From Voacanga thouarsii (taxonomy: Eukaryota; Streptophyta; Magnoliopsida; Gentianales; Apocynaceae), in contig JANUWF010001635.1 in NCBI GenBank assembly GCA_026120185.1, forward strand, positions 186,001 to 250,000: a stretch of 64,000 nt of DNA, given 5' to 3'. The notes beneath the pieces are model-generated. The model was not told the origin of the DNA, made no database searches, and saw only the letters and a list, made by a program, of their open reading frames with translations. Positions 1 through 11,961 of the stretch are shown here, piece after piece. The position numbers were made by a program, and so were the translations under genes. Each line of letters begins with the position of its first letter. Position 1 is the first letter of the stretch.

Positions 1-140
1 AAAATTTTTATCAATTAATAACTATTATATTTTTAATATAAATATAATATAAATTTTATCTAAATTATAATATTATTATCAACATCTTTAATATATATAT
101 AAAAAGTTTCATGAATAAGTATTTTAAAACTGAGAGAGTA
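1..140. repeat. Right part of a Stowaway-like MITE (family Z), cut by window edge
   Basis: The sequence matches by eye the terminal half of the elements at 35941-36249 and 61121-61427. It shares the block reading taactattatattttaa, a run through aaagtttcatgaataagtatttt, and the terminal gagagagta version of the family's ggagggagta end. Its left end lies outside the window. It is noncoding. Confidence 0.6.
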
Positions 141-3100
141 TTTGAAAAGAATTTTTTTTAATTTAAATAATTTTATTTTTTAAAAATTATCGTATATTCA
201 CTATATATTATTATTATTTTCATTAATCTCAATTTAATAATATTTTATTAAATTTTAATAAATTTATCTCAATTTATTTCTTATCTAAGTAGAATCTCTC
301 GGAAACCACTTGCTTACCTGGTAGAGTAAATGGCCTCTGAATATTAGATGGAGAGTACAAATCTTACCTGGTAGACACCTGCTTGGGGCGCTGGTAATAT
401 TTGACTGGGAAACAAGATCAAATAGGATTTTTTTTTTTTTTTTTTGGAGTGAGTGGTATTTTAGGAGAATTTTTTAGAATAAAAATTCATTTGAATTCCA
501 AATGCATGGGGCTTTCTACCAGCATTTCTAACCTATAGTGGTAGATAAGAGAAGTACATGAATAAATACCATAACCCTTTTATAAATATAAGAATCAACG
601 TACTCATAGTTTAGAAAATTAAAAAAAGATCCAATTTAGATAATATTTAATCTTTTTATCTTGATGCTTACAACTTTGATAGCAAAATAGTACTATGAAA
701 GGAAAATGGATTCAAGTCCATTTGCCTTTTCTTCCTTCCCTTTTTTACTCTTCTTTTTTTTTTATGAATGAAAAAGTTTGCATTTTTTAAGATATTTGCT
801 TGGTGGGGTGAAGGAAAGGAATGTGTTAATGATTTATACACTTTTTCAATATGCACTCCTTCAACTACTATTGTCTATCCTTAACATATCACCATTTTTT
901 TATAATACAAGTATCTGAAATCCAGTCGATTATTTTTGAAAAAAATGAACACCCCAAAACCCTTTTCCAAAAACTCATCGCAAAAATTTTGCATTCACAA
1001 TTCTTGGTCACTATGCATAATGGAAGAATCTTGAATTTATTAGACAATAATGGTATCTTTTAGAAAAGGGAAACTCTTTGCCAGTACAACCCGTTTTATT
1101 GATGGGGTCACTTATAAAACAGTCCAAATCACATCTTACTGTATTCAACTATTGTGCACAATAATTGTTGATCACAAACTTTCTCGCATGGAAATAAAAT
1201 GCACAAAACCAAATCTTTCCTTTTCTTCTTCCATTACATTTTGGTCAAACTCTTCTTAAATAGAAAAAAGAGACAGGAAGGCAAATTCCTTGTTAAATTA
1301 TCTGGCAATGACAATACTATATGACCACTTGCTTTATAAGTTATAACAACTTTGACTATTAATACTTGAAATTAATACAAGCAACAACACAGTTATTTTC
1401 CTGCAATTTGTCCTCTCTCCTTTAAGTACTTTCCTTGCAGTTTCTTCCATGCGTTCAAGTCCACTACAACTACTAATCTGCAGTTCAGATGAAAATTATA
1501 AATTTGTTTTGAAACTTGAAATAATATATACTTTGAAAAAAATATTAAAGTAAAATTTACTTTAAAAGAAATAGAGTATTCTACCTTTATATTTAAAAAG
1601 ATTTTTACTAATTTGCTTTACATAATGGTAAATGTGTAGGTAGTAGTAGTAGCTTAGAAGGGGGCAAAAAAATAGTGAAAATATAAAATAAGAGAATGTA
1701 AAATCGTAATATTATATATAAAATACAGTAATATAAATAATTTTTTATTATTATAAGAAAAAAAACTAAAAGAGTTGTACAAAAGGTGGAATCGTCAAAA
1801 AGACAAAAGGCAGAAGATGCATTCATGGATGGGACCATGAACGGGCTCTGGTCTGTTTGTTTGAACATCTTCTTAGCTAAGAAGATTTCAGAGAGAAGAA
1901 GAATCAAGAATGTAACCTCTAACCACCCTTTCGGCCGGTTTCGATATTAATCCGATTCAGATACGAGAACAAGAAGAGAAGCGTGTGTGGCTGTCGTGGT
2001 TCCCGTGGTACACTTCCTCTTTCAAAAAAAAAAAATAAAATTATAGGACCCATTTTCGATTTGACTAGTAATAAAATAATTAGCCCACAAACGGCTCGAC
2101 CAAGAAAAAAGAAAGAGGAATCCGCCGTTGGAGGAGCCGTAAGACTCTGCCTCTGTCCTTTTCAATCCCAACCCAACCCAACCCAACTTGTGGGTTTTTG
2201 TCTCCACCTTTTTCCATACCTTTATCTTTTAAATGAAGAAAAATGGAAAAAAATATCATTTGTTTATATGCTTATAGAAGTCAAGAAGTGGATTACAACT
2301 AACAAAAGTGTTCGAATTGATTTATTTATAGGGAAATTCTTTCGTAATCTTAAGAAATTGTATTGTATAATTTTTACTGTAAATATAATTTTTTAATGTA
2401 TATAATTTATATAAATAGAGTTTATGTTAAAAAAATTTTATTTAAAAGTTAATGATTTGCCTAAACCAAACAAAAGTTGTAAACGTCGTCTCAGTCCCAT
2501 GTTGGTTACTGTTTACTCCATTGACAACCAAAAATAAATATGCTTCCAGAATTCTTTCTTCCTCTTCTTCTTATTATTCTCTAATCTAATCTATAGTTTA
2601 TACCACAATAATTATAATAGTGCTAGTAGGAGGGAGGGAGATGGAGAGGTCATGACAAATATGGGTCTCAATGTGATACCACCAAAGGGCCTGGCTTTGG
2701 ATCTTTGGTTGACCCTAAAAGATTTAGATCTAACTCTTTGATTAGCAAGTAAATGTGTTCAACATATGATGGTAGAAAAGTTTGACTGGGTCAAAATTGG
2801 CTTATCTTATCCCATGGTAAGGCAAGAATCTCACCTCTTCAAAAGATGGGAACGGAGGATGATTGGACTTTGTAAATTTCACAGATCTTCTTGTATATGT
2901 ATTTCTGATCTGGATTCGTGCGTTTAACATGTAATATTAAAATTTTAAAATAAATATTAGAAAGATGCAGTATTTTTTTTTAAAATTATTTTTTATAAAA
3001 CAACTATAATCTTTCAAAAAATTTTGAAAAGAGAGACAGGCGGACGTTGCTTTTTTACCAACTAATTCCGTTATTGGTTTTAGAACACTAGTAAGTAAAG

Positions 3101-4225
3101 ATAGTATAATTATTATTGTTGATTTTCTTCGATTGTAGAGACTTTGAATTAGTGACTCTATTCAAAATTATAGTAGTACAATTTTTTTTTTTTTTTTGTA
3201 ATAGTAGTGGAGGACTTGGGTGATAGGCGCAAACTTGAATAGTGAAGCAAATTGCACCTCGTTTCGGTTGCATGAACCACATTGATTTTTATTTTTTTTT
3301 TTTTGCACAATGTTTTACAATTGAGATTGGTAATCTCTCTTGTTTAATATTTACAAAAATAAACTCATCTGTCCATATGATAGAATAAACTTAAGTATAA
3401 GAATTAAATCCTAAAGTTTTTTTTTATTATTTTTGAAAAAAGTAAAATTCAACACACACAGGTCCATAATTTCTTCCATCACAATCATCACTAGTTGGCT
3501 TCAAAAAACAACTACAGCATTACACAAAAGTCACCAGGAAAACACTTCCTGGTCGATAGCGCCTTTTATTCATGGGAATGCTCTTTTCTGGCTCAATAGT
3601 TCTAAGCAAGGACCATGCGGTTGTCTTTTCTTGCTGGCATTTGTAGCATTACAGCATTGTCTTCATCCGGAATCAAAATTCATTTTGGACCCAAAATTCC
3701 CCACTTTTTGATCATTCTGTGGACTTGAGCGGCCATGGCTATGGATACTTTCAGTGTAAAAGTAAAACTGTAGAGTTACCTGAGGAACTGTGGTCAAGCC
3801 CGGCGGCTCTAATCTGATTTCATTCTTTCTTCTTTTCCTGCCCCTTTCCTTTTACCAGTGTTGGTAACTGTTGTAGGTCTTGTTTGGTTGTGTAGATTTT
3901 AGAAGGGAATTAGTTTGTGGTTTTCCATTGCTTTCATACCCTTTGTGTAGTTGTGATGACAGCCAAAAAGTAGTTGTGGAAGTCACAGGTAATTGCATTG
4001 TAAATATAACAATGACTTGACCAAACAAAACATGACAAAACAAATAAATATATCGTTTTTCTTCTTCTTCTTCTTTTTTTTTTTGCTAAGTATTATTCTT
4101 CTTTATAGTAATGATACTTGTGTCGCAGGTCGTCGTGTCAAATTGTCAATGCATCTCCACACAATGTGAGAATCGTGCATGCTTGAGTTTTCCGAATTGA
4201 GTCCGCTCTACTCTCCCTTTCACTC
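141..4225. other. Gene-free AT-rich intergenic DNA
   Basis: No reading frame here resembles a known protein. The open stretches are short, low in complexity and lack splice or family support. Poly-T tracts occur near 430 and 3180, and there are pyrimidine-rich stretches. Some blocks around 1980-2210 and 2460-2900 are less AT-rich and could be old UTR or gene debris, but nothing identifiable was seen. Confidence 0.5.
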
Positions 4226-4228
4226 CAT

Positions 4229-4400
4229 TTATTCTTATTTTTTCTAAGTAAAAAGTATTATTATTATTATTATTTAATTTAACAACAGTTAGTCTTTATA
4301 TTTGAAATAAAATTGTGAATAAGAATCTGATTTAACAACGATTAGTCTTTGTATTTATTAAATAATAATATTTTTTTTTTTACTTAGAAAAAGGAATAAA
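4229..4400. repeat. Fold-back (inverted-repeat) element, about 170 bp
   Basis: The two ends are inverted copies of about 45 bp. The left arm begins at 4229 with a ttctaagtaaaaagtatta core, and its reverse complement lies at 4355-4400 (tacttagaaaaaggaataaa). The middle holds a short direct repeat, aacaacagttagtcttt and aacaacgattagtcttt. This is the architecture of a small non-autonomous MITE; the superfamily was not determined. Confidence 0.55.
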
Positions 4401-5876
4401 AAAAAAGAAACAGATAGGAATAAAAAAATCCGTAATGACTTCTTGAGTGGAGAGGAAAAAGCAGGGGGAAGAAGTTAGGAGAGATCCTAAGTTATTCTTT
4501 CTTTCTCTCTCCCTCTCTCTTTGAATTTTTTTCTCTCAAGGAAAGTATATCACAAGGACTGGCGGCATTCCAGGTCGTAGGTCCTTATATAGGTAGGGGC
4601 ATTACACTGCTCGCTATATTATTTGTTACATTGTTAAAATTTTGATACATTAACACTAATTAATCGATTGATGGACTATATTTTCATCTTTACGTAACTC
4701 ATAATTAATATTTATTAAATATTTAATTAAAAACATCTATGACTTATCCACTTGATTTTTTTTTTCTTTTTTCATATGATGAGGGCTCATCACATACATA
4801 TTTTTTAGTATTTTTGTACTTTAATTATAGTAATTCTTTGTTGAAATCACTACTCACCACACCATTCTCTTCTTGTTTTTGTAGAAAATATAGAAAAGAG
4901 CTGTTCATGGGTTGCGTTGGTTCAATTTTTTCTATTTTTTAACTCAACCCAAATATTTCGATTTGAAAATTTTAAACCTAAACCAAACTATTTAAAATTT
5001 CAAACCGTCGGTTTGAATTATGTTCGGTTTGGATTGGTTCAATTTGAGTTAGTTTGGTTTGTATATAATTTACCAAAGAAGGTTTTAACCTACCACTCAA
5101 AATATACTTCTAATTTTATAAATAAGATATGCATCCGAAATATACTAGCAAAAAGTAATATGAAAAGTATCAAATATATGAGTGCATGACCACACAGTAA
5201 CAAATTAATCTATTAACAAAGATAGTAAAAAATAATGAATATTAGAAATCCCTCGTAGGCATTTGCTTGGACTACTGTTATGATTGGCCTGGATATGAAA
5301 GGCAAATTTCAATCACCAACAATTTGAGTTATTTCTCCAAATGCCTCAGCTACTTTAGTGTATGAAGAGTTTGAAAATTCTACAATAAATAAATATAGTC
5401 AAGTTTTGCAATTAAAAAAGAATTATTCAAATTAATCCTAATACTTTATTTATTATCTGTGAACCAAATGGTACTCTTTGTAAAAACTCATAAATAGATT
5501 AAAAAAAAAACAACAACATTAAATAATACCAATAAGAATACCATCATCCATCTGATACTAATTCATTTTCAGCTGTAAAAATCTCACATTTAACAATATT
5601 ACAAAGCATTATAAAAACAATCCGGCCAACTTGTCAGTCAGTAAAAAAGAAGTTCAAATATAAGGATACAATTATATTATTGGACAGTATCTTCCATACT
5701 CAAACTTCTTTTATCAGATTAAAGAAGCTAAATAAGTGAACTAAATCCCGTAGTGTAATAATGGATCATTCGTCAAAAGACCAAAAATAAGAGAAGGTGT
5801 GATTTCATTTGTTCTAACTTTCCCACTAAATTAAGAAAAAATTGTCAAGAAGAGGTTGCAATGAAATTGAATTTGC
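4401..5876. other. Intergenic, partly TE-derived
   Basis: No gene is recognised. Around 4898-5080 the sequence opens with gagctgttcatgggttg and continues with alternating ggttcaattt and aacccaaa/aaaccaaac motifs. This is the style of plant hAT-type MITEs, but a matching right end was not found. The remainder is AT-rich. Confidence 0.4.
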
Positions 5877-6427
5877 TTATAGAGAAGCTGCTTTTGAGCC
5901 AACCTTTCTAACTTTCCCCGCACCCTCTACAGCCTGATTAGCGATTTCCCAACTAATTACTACCAAAATCAGAAATACAATACTCGATCAAATTACCAAG
6001 ATAAGTATTAAGAAACTCACCATGATGACCACACCGCCTCTTGTCTTTTGGCCTAAAGTCAAACCCAATGACTTGTCAACTTCAACCTCAATATTCTTTG
6101 AAGCAACTATTCTTGTTGTGATCTTAAGGCCTCTTTTTACTTTGCTAACATTGTTGATACTCTCCATCAAGAAAAATTTTGAGATGCCCCTTTTGGCATC
6201 TTGAATTGATAGCCCTTGAAAACTTGATTTCTGTATGCAGAGTACAAAAAATACAAATCAAACGCATTTCTTGAATAAAAATGATGACTCATACAATTAC
6301 ACATTTATCCTACATATACCAAGAATAGGAAGTAATGATTGATGAACTTTGGAGATGGATTTGAATTAGTTTTGATGGAGAATTTCTTTACATAAGCAGT
6401 GAGGGAACGCAGAAACAGGGAAGCCAT
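5877..6427 (-). pseudogene. Truncated ENH1-like (chloroplast PDZ/rubredoxin family) gene fragment
   Basis: Three consecutive pieces join in frame with good splice signals. Exon 1 is 6427-6320 (36 codons, starts MASLFLRSL, donor gtatat). Exon 2 is 6230-6021 (70 codons, acceptor tacag, donor gtgagt). Exon 3 starts at 5933 and stops after 18 codons at 5877. Introns are 89 and 87 bp. Exon 2 carries SSFQGLSIQDAKRG and EVEVDKSLGLTLGQK followed by GGVVIM, which as I recall match the N-terminal part and PDZ start of plant ENH1 (At5g17170), a thylakoid PDZ plus rubredoxin protein linked to salt tolerance. Exon 3 begins AVEGAGK, as in the family, then departs and stops. Most of the PDZ and all of the rubredoxin domain, with its CxxC pairs, are missing. 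A large LTR lies immediately upstream. It is probably a non-functional fragment, although a 124-residue protein could be encoded. Family assignment is from memory; the truncation is seen directly. Confidence 0.65.
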
Positions 6428-6499
6428 GGACGGAAAAAAAAACAGAGAGAAAAAATAAAACGCGAGCCATAAAGGCCATGCGGAAGCGTGAAGATCATA

Positions 6500-8423
6500 C
6501 ATTTACGTTCCTTAACCCTCCTAGGTTGCGTAGGAACAGATTGAACGGCTGGAATCGCCTCGCTTTGCACACTTGAAGGAGCTTCCGGTTAAACACCCGC
6601 TAGCCTTCGACTTCGCCTTGTTTGCATTAACGCTTAGCTCTCCAGCTCTCGGGATATTCCTCAGCCTAACCTCTAGTTGGTGAACACAATGGGAAAGAGA
6701 AACGGTCTCAATTCTCCTTGATTCGCTTGCTATTGGTTAGCAAAGAACAAGGAGAAAACTAGAAGAAGAAACGTGAGAGTCTAGAGAGAGAGACGTGAAT
6801 CTCCTGAGCCAAGGGAAAAAAAATTAGGTTTTTTTTTTCAATGAGTTGTCTTTTAGTTAGCCTAAACTAGGTCTCCCAATATCTGATAAACATATCCCCG
6901 GGATTTCAAAACACCCGGATGTTATCCTGAGAATCAGTTTGGCCTAACCCTAAACTCCTCTTAACCGTATCTGGAAAAACCCTAAGGTCCAAGCTATTGG
7001 GCCAATATTTTTCTTAGACCCAAAAAGCCCAAAATAATAAATATTAATTATTTATTTCATAGGCTTACATAAGTAACCCAATAAATAATTAATGAGCCCA
7101 AATGAACCATAATAATTAATCTTTAATTATTTATTTCTTGAGCCTATATAAATAACTCAATAAATAATTAAACATTAATTATTTCTCCTAGTTTAAGCCC
7201 AAGTTAATTTCTTAATTATTCATACTGGACCTAGGCCCTGAATAATTAATTAACCAAATAAACTAGATAATTAATTTCTCTCAACTCCTATTTTATTTAT
7301 TTATTTATTTATTTATTTATTTTATTCCAATCCAATAATAAATTAGACTTCCTGAATAAAATAAAATAAAACAAAATAAAATAAAATCCTCTTCAATTGA
7401 GACCAATTCCTCAACCCAAAAATAGTTAGGACTTACGGGCTATCCCGAGGACCAAAAAGACACATCGCCTTGGCTGCTAAAATGACCAAAATACCCCTGA
7501 TATATAAATAGCTGTATTTTACATTTTAAATATTTCCTAATATCACCATAAGGAAATATTGACCCCAAGGACAATGCTGCATTCGCAAAGTCTCCGACCT
7601 ACAGGTGAAATAACTAAAATACCTCTTTACACATCGTCATACATTTAGAGAGGAAGAAGTGTACTAACACCCCCCTAAATGACATCTACCATCCTTAGGC
7701 TTCTAGTCCAATGATCCACGACTTCCTGGAGTGTTTTCGCTTTCCAAGGGAGCTACCCTAAAGCAAACATTCAAGTCATGTTTCTCAGGGCCCTGGATAA
7801 TTTAAACCATTCGGACAACCACAAGGGGCGATATAGTGTAGAAACTATCTTGTATAAGTCTGTCTTAACTAACTAGTCACACATACCCAACATGCAAGTA
7901 TATTGGCCCTACAATAGAACCTCAACTATAGCAAATCAAAGTATATGCTCCCAGCTTCGCCAGACCACCAACCCACACTCAAGTCGTAGAGTACTAGTCC
8001 ACGTTGTAGTGGTAGTAGTCTAGGTTTCTACCATACAGTACTTTGAGAAACCACTACTACAAGTCCTGTTCTACGTATTCGAAATACGCTTATGTTATGA
8101 AGTGAATGGATTACTCACTGGCTAAAGGTAAGCCATTCCCCATTTGGAATTCATAACATAATAACCTAAACATGATGAGGTTCCCAATCTCATCAATAGG
8201 TTAAGAACAAATGTTTATGTGTTAAATAACCCATGATCCATACATTACTGTGAAAGACCACCATTCACATGGATCACTTATTTAAACACAATGGGTCTGT
8301 TCCAAACGAAAATTGTGCACAAATAAAAAATAAATTCACAAACAATTTCTGAAAATAAATTCTTTCATTAAAATATTCGATTTTACATCAGAAACCTAAT
8401 CTAAGAGGGCATACAATCCAACA
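6500..8423 (-). mobile_element. LTR-like sequence (probable solo LTR or LTR fragment, copia-like), minus strand
   Basis: Read on the minus strand, the block starts at 8423 with TGTTGGATTGTATGCCC, a typical plant LTR start. It has no coding capacity and ends in a GC-richer leader-like stretch (about 6500-6700, aggagggttaaggaacg on the minus strand) resembling the ends of plant copia LTRs. An A/T-rich middle (7020-7400) contains ttattt and aataaaa arrays. The inner boundary is uncertain: it may lie near 6500 or as far left as 6400. No internal domains (gag, RT, integrase) are seen, so a solo LTR or truncated element is inferred. Confidence 0.45.
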
Positions 8424-8631
8424 GGCAGTACCGTAGAAGAGCAAGAAGAGGGTGGACTTAGAAATCTCAAATCAGCTGCGCAGCAGTAGAACAACAGAAA
8501 TGACCGAATGAGAGAGAGAGAGAGGCTTGTGAATTTATCTAAAAGAGATTTTAGGGTTTGTCTTATTTCATTTTTTAATGTTTTAATATATTTTTTAAAA
8601 TTAAAATAAATTTAATTAATATATATTAGTT

Positions 8632-8755
8632 CGGGTTGGGTTGGGTTATATAATTTTAAAAATCTGAACCAAATTATCGATTTCTAATTTTCTTAACCCA
8701 ACCCAAACCAAACCAACCCAAAAAATCAAAATTTGGGTTGGGTTAGTTCAAGTTT
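8632..8755. repeat. Inverted gggttgggtt / aacccaaccc repeat (MITE-like)
   Basis: Arms reading tcgggttgggttgggtt at the left and aacccaacccaaaccaaacc then tgggttgggtt at the right surround a short AT-rich middle. The composition is typical of termini of plant hAT-like MITEs. Target-site duplications were not identified. Confidence 0.4.
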
Positions 8756-8887
8756 TTATTTTTCTGAATAGCGCTAAGGCCAAGTGCAGATGAGAGTGAA
8801 GCAAAGAAGGAGAATGGAGCAAAAATGGAAGAAAAATGAAGAAACACACAAAAGTAAGAATAAAGGATGCCTAGACAAAAGAATAAT

Positions 8888-9350
8888 GGTGGCCAAGGGA
8901 ACCTTAGGCCGCTTAGCACATGTTTGTTTTGTATTTGTCTAGAAAAGTGGCGGCTAAGGGAAGTTTTCATTGTATATATATGTATATTTAGCAAGTGGTG
9001 GCCTAGGGAAGTTTTAATACCCTAGGTTGCTTGGCACATTTTTTTTTTTTTTTTTAGTTTGTTTGTGTCCGAAAAGATCTTATAGCTGCAAGCTTTCTTG
9101 TGTATATATGTGTAGTTTTTAGGTGGTGGCCTAGGGAAGTTTTAGTACCCTAGGCCGCCTGCTTCAATTGTATATATATGTGTATTTGTATCTTAATAAG
9201 CAAGCGGCCTAGGGAGCTTTAGTACCCTAAGCCGCCTAGAAGAAAACATGGGCATGCCAGGGCAGAAGCTTGACGGCCTGGGGAAAGTTCCCTAGGCCGC
9301 CTAGCTTCTAGAGAACCTAGCGGCTCAGGGAACCTCAAGTTCTTGGGCCC
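8888..9350. repeat. Array of about seven GC-rich hairpins (GGCCTAGGG-stem repeats)
   Basis: Palindromic units occur at about 8888-8915, 8947-8965 (half unit), 8995-9034, 9122-9160, 9204-9239, 9273-9301 and 9320-9350. Each has a stem such as ggtggcctaggg, a 4-11 base loop (often aagttttagta) and the complementary ccctaggccgcc. Spacers contain tgtatatatatgtgtat-type runs. The array lies just upstream of a TATA-like ctataaatat at about 9427. This could be the U3 part of an unrecognised LTR or another TE; the class is not determined. Confidence 0.6.
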
Positions 9351-9399
9351 CCCACAGGCTGTAGAAAAAGTAGTTCTGCGTGTTTTATGTGATTTTTTT

Positions 9400-10640
9400 T
9401 TTGTCTTCATTTGTTTCCATTGTACTCTATAAATATCCTATTATAAACCCTAAATCACATCTTTGGTTGGCTTGCAACCAAGAGATCCCTTAGGAAGTTC
9501 AAAAGATCCTTTAAGGAAGGGAAGATCATGGAGAAAAAGGAAGTAGAAGAAGAAGGGGTTGTTGAAGGAATCCAAGGAAGAAGAAGCTCAAAATCTTGTC
9601 TATGGATGAAGTTCTTCCTTTTCTTTGTATTAACTTTACAATATTGATATTTATATGATTTTAATTGTATTTGAGAGATGAACCCTAATTTATGCTCTTG
9701 TGTTGGGTTGTTATTATTATTTTATTGAATTTCTATTCTTGTATTTGACTACTTGGGTATTATTGTGTTTGATTGATTATTTGGACTTGGTTGATTTATT
9801 CAATTGATTGGTTCACTCTTAATTATTTCAAGAGATGGGATTATGAAATGAACACAAAATTAATTGGTCTAATGTTTATTTTTCTTTGATTAACTTGAGA
9901 TAGAAGTTGAAGGATTAGAACATGGTAATCAATAGGATTTCAATAGTGACTAGAGATAGGACTATTGGGGCTTCCGGGTAACTTTTAAGTGATGGGTGAG
10001 TGTAATGCTTCATTGGGTTAGGTTGATTAGATAGAGATACCAATTGATTGAGCTATTGGAAAAGAATCTCACAACTCGAGAGAAAGTAAGGTTTATTCTT
10101 GAAAACTCATACCATTACTCGAGTTGGGATTTGATGAACTTAGTGATGATTTCTTTATTGGATATATTTTGGGGGATTTTTTCTTGTACATGGGCTTTTC
10201 CGTATTCTTACTCCTTGATGATCCTTGTGACTTTTCTTGTATGGGTCCGATGTACTCTCTATTGTATTAGGTTAGTATAGTTAGTTTTTATTTCTTTATC
10301 TTTATATTTATATTGGCTAGACAATGAGATTAGAGTAAAGTAGTGGTAATTGCTAAGTTTTCATAGATTCAATACTTGCTATTCTCTATATTATACGATG
10401 GGTATACTTGTCCTATTGTATAGTTTTGGTGATTGGCATTTTTAATTTAAAACTTGATTTTTATAGATTGTTTATACTATTTTCAATGCACGTGAAACTG
10501 ACTATCACCAAACTTTTACCATCTTTTTTCACTTCTTGGCATGATTTTGTGGTAATGCAATAAAATATTTAGTTAATATTAGTTGGAGCCTTGGAGGTTA
10601 GTCAAGAATAAAAATAGAGTCGATTAATTAATATCAATAT
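9400..10640. other. TE-like noncoding sequence downstream of the hairpin array
   Basis: A TATA-like motif at about 9427 is followed by a purine-rich leader (9500-9600) and a long T/G-rich stretch without a credible coding frame. The style, low-complexity tttgattgattattt and similar, is that of plant retrotransposon untranslated regions, but no primer-binding site, polypurine tract or second LTR was found. No gene is called. Confidence 0.35.
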
Positions 10641-11961
10641 GCCAAATATTAAGTGTAGCAATAATGAAACCTTGATTCCTTTTTTGTTGGGGGAGGCGTG
10701 GTGTGCTTAAACTAAGGGAAGGAAAAAATGGGCTCGTGGGAGGGGGCTTTGGGTAGGCAGAAATTGGGCTATTGGGCAACGTAGGTTTGGGGTTTTTTCA
10801 TTTTTAGGCATTTAGGAAAGGTTTTTGTGGGTCTAACATGTGGATGGCCCAATACCCCACGTCTGGTTATCTTGCTCCTGATGTGATGCATTCTGCTGAA
10901 ATCTTCATTTCTTGCATGCTTGTTACTTGTTTTTCCTTTTCTTTTTTTTTTAAATTACCTAAGAGATGGGAGTCTCTAGCCAACCAAAATTTATGATTTA
11001 CCAGCAATAATAGATTCTACTGATTCTCTCATTAAAATTATGTCTTTTTTTAACCAATTATTAACAAATTAAATATTTTATTAATATTGAATTACTTTAC
11101 AAATACAATTTCGACCAAACTCCCTAATCAGGGGTCAATTCCATTTTAATACCCCATGCCTTAGGGGTACGTCAATTCAATACCCAAGATTTTTAATTGT
11201 TTTGTTTTAACATAAATTTCCACGAAATGTTTGGTTGAGTCTTTCTTGAGACTTGAGAGGTCTATTTGATAAAATTTCAGATGCCAAATTAATATATCCT
11301 CAAAGTACAAGGTACTAAAATTAAATTAACAATTTTTTTTTTTCCAAAAGGAAAATTAACACCTTTTCTTATTTGAAGACTTTGGCACATATAACCGCTG
11401 ACTATCATCACGGTGGTTATTATTCTTTCTAGAAATAAAAACGTTTCGATATGGTTAGTTATGACATGGAGGTTGGGGGCTAGATAGAGTAGTTTGTTAT
11501 ATGTTTTAAAATTTATTTATCACTTCACGAATAATATACTTTTTGAAATGGAAGGAAAACCATGTATCTCTTAGCAATCCACATAATTTGACTAAGAAAA
11601 TAGATTAATTCATAGAACTAATTCAAAATAATAAAGTTAACAAATCATTTAAATTCGTCCTTTTTCTAATTAATAGAACCTTTTATTGCAATTTGCAAGC
11701 GAAGGCCACCATTCTGCAGCATTTTTCTTGTTTTTTTATTAGTAAAGGAGTGCAGTTGACTGTTTGTTTCGTCACATTCATTTTGAAATTGTTAAAAATT
11801 TTCTAACTAATCACAAATTTGATTATAATATGGGGTATGGGACATATGGTACTCCAACTTTGAATTTTGAAAAAGTTGAGGTTCTTATTAAATATGCACA
11901 ATCCAAACACCCTTTGAAAGGAGCCTGCAATCTCCTGTTTCATCAATTGTTTCTGGGAAAT
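10641..11961. other. Upstream intergenic region of the first esterase gene
   Basis: No gene is seen. A G-rich stretch (10690-10860) is followed by AT-rich DNA. The open frame upstream of 11962 is continuous with the esterase frame but encodes no recognisable domain, so it is read here as 5' UTR or leader rather than protein. Confidence 0.4.

Noticed and set aside
1983..2396. 137-codon open frame
   Set aside because: Composition shifts along its length, it contains poly-A derived Lys runs, and neither splice context nor homology is apparent.
8888..9350. CRISPR-like or bacterial terminator interpretation of the hairpin array
   Set aside because: Plant nuclear context; the units are palindromes of unequal length and spacing without a conserved direct repeat or unique spacers.
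9219..9410. Minus-strand open frame rich in Pro/Arg/Gly
   Set aside because: It is produced by the GC-rich hairpin array, not by a gene; no start context or homology.
11764..11961. 66-codon in-frame N-terminal extension of esterase copy 1
   Set aside because: It would bury the signal peptide, lacks conservation in copy 2, and is best read as untranslated leader.
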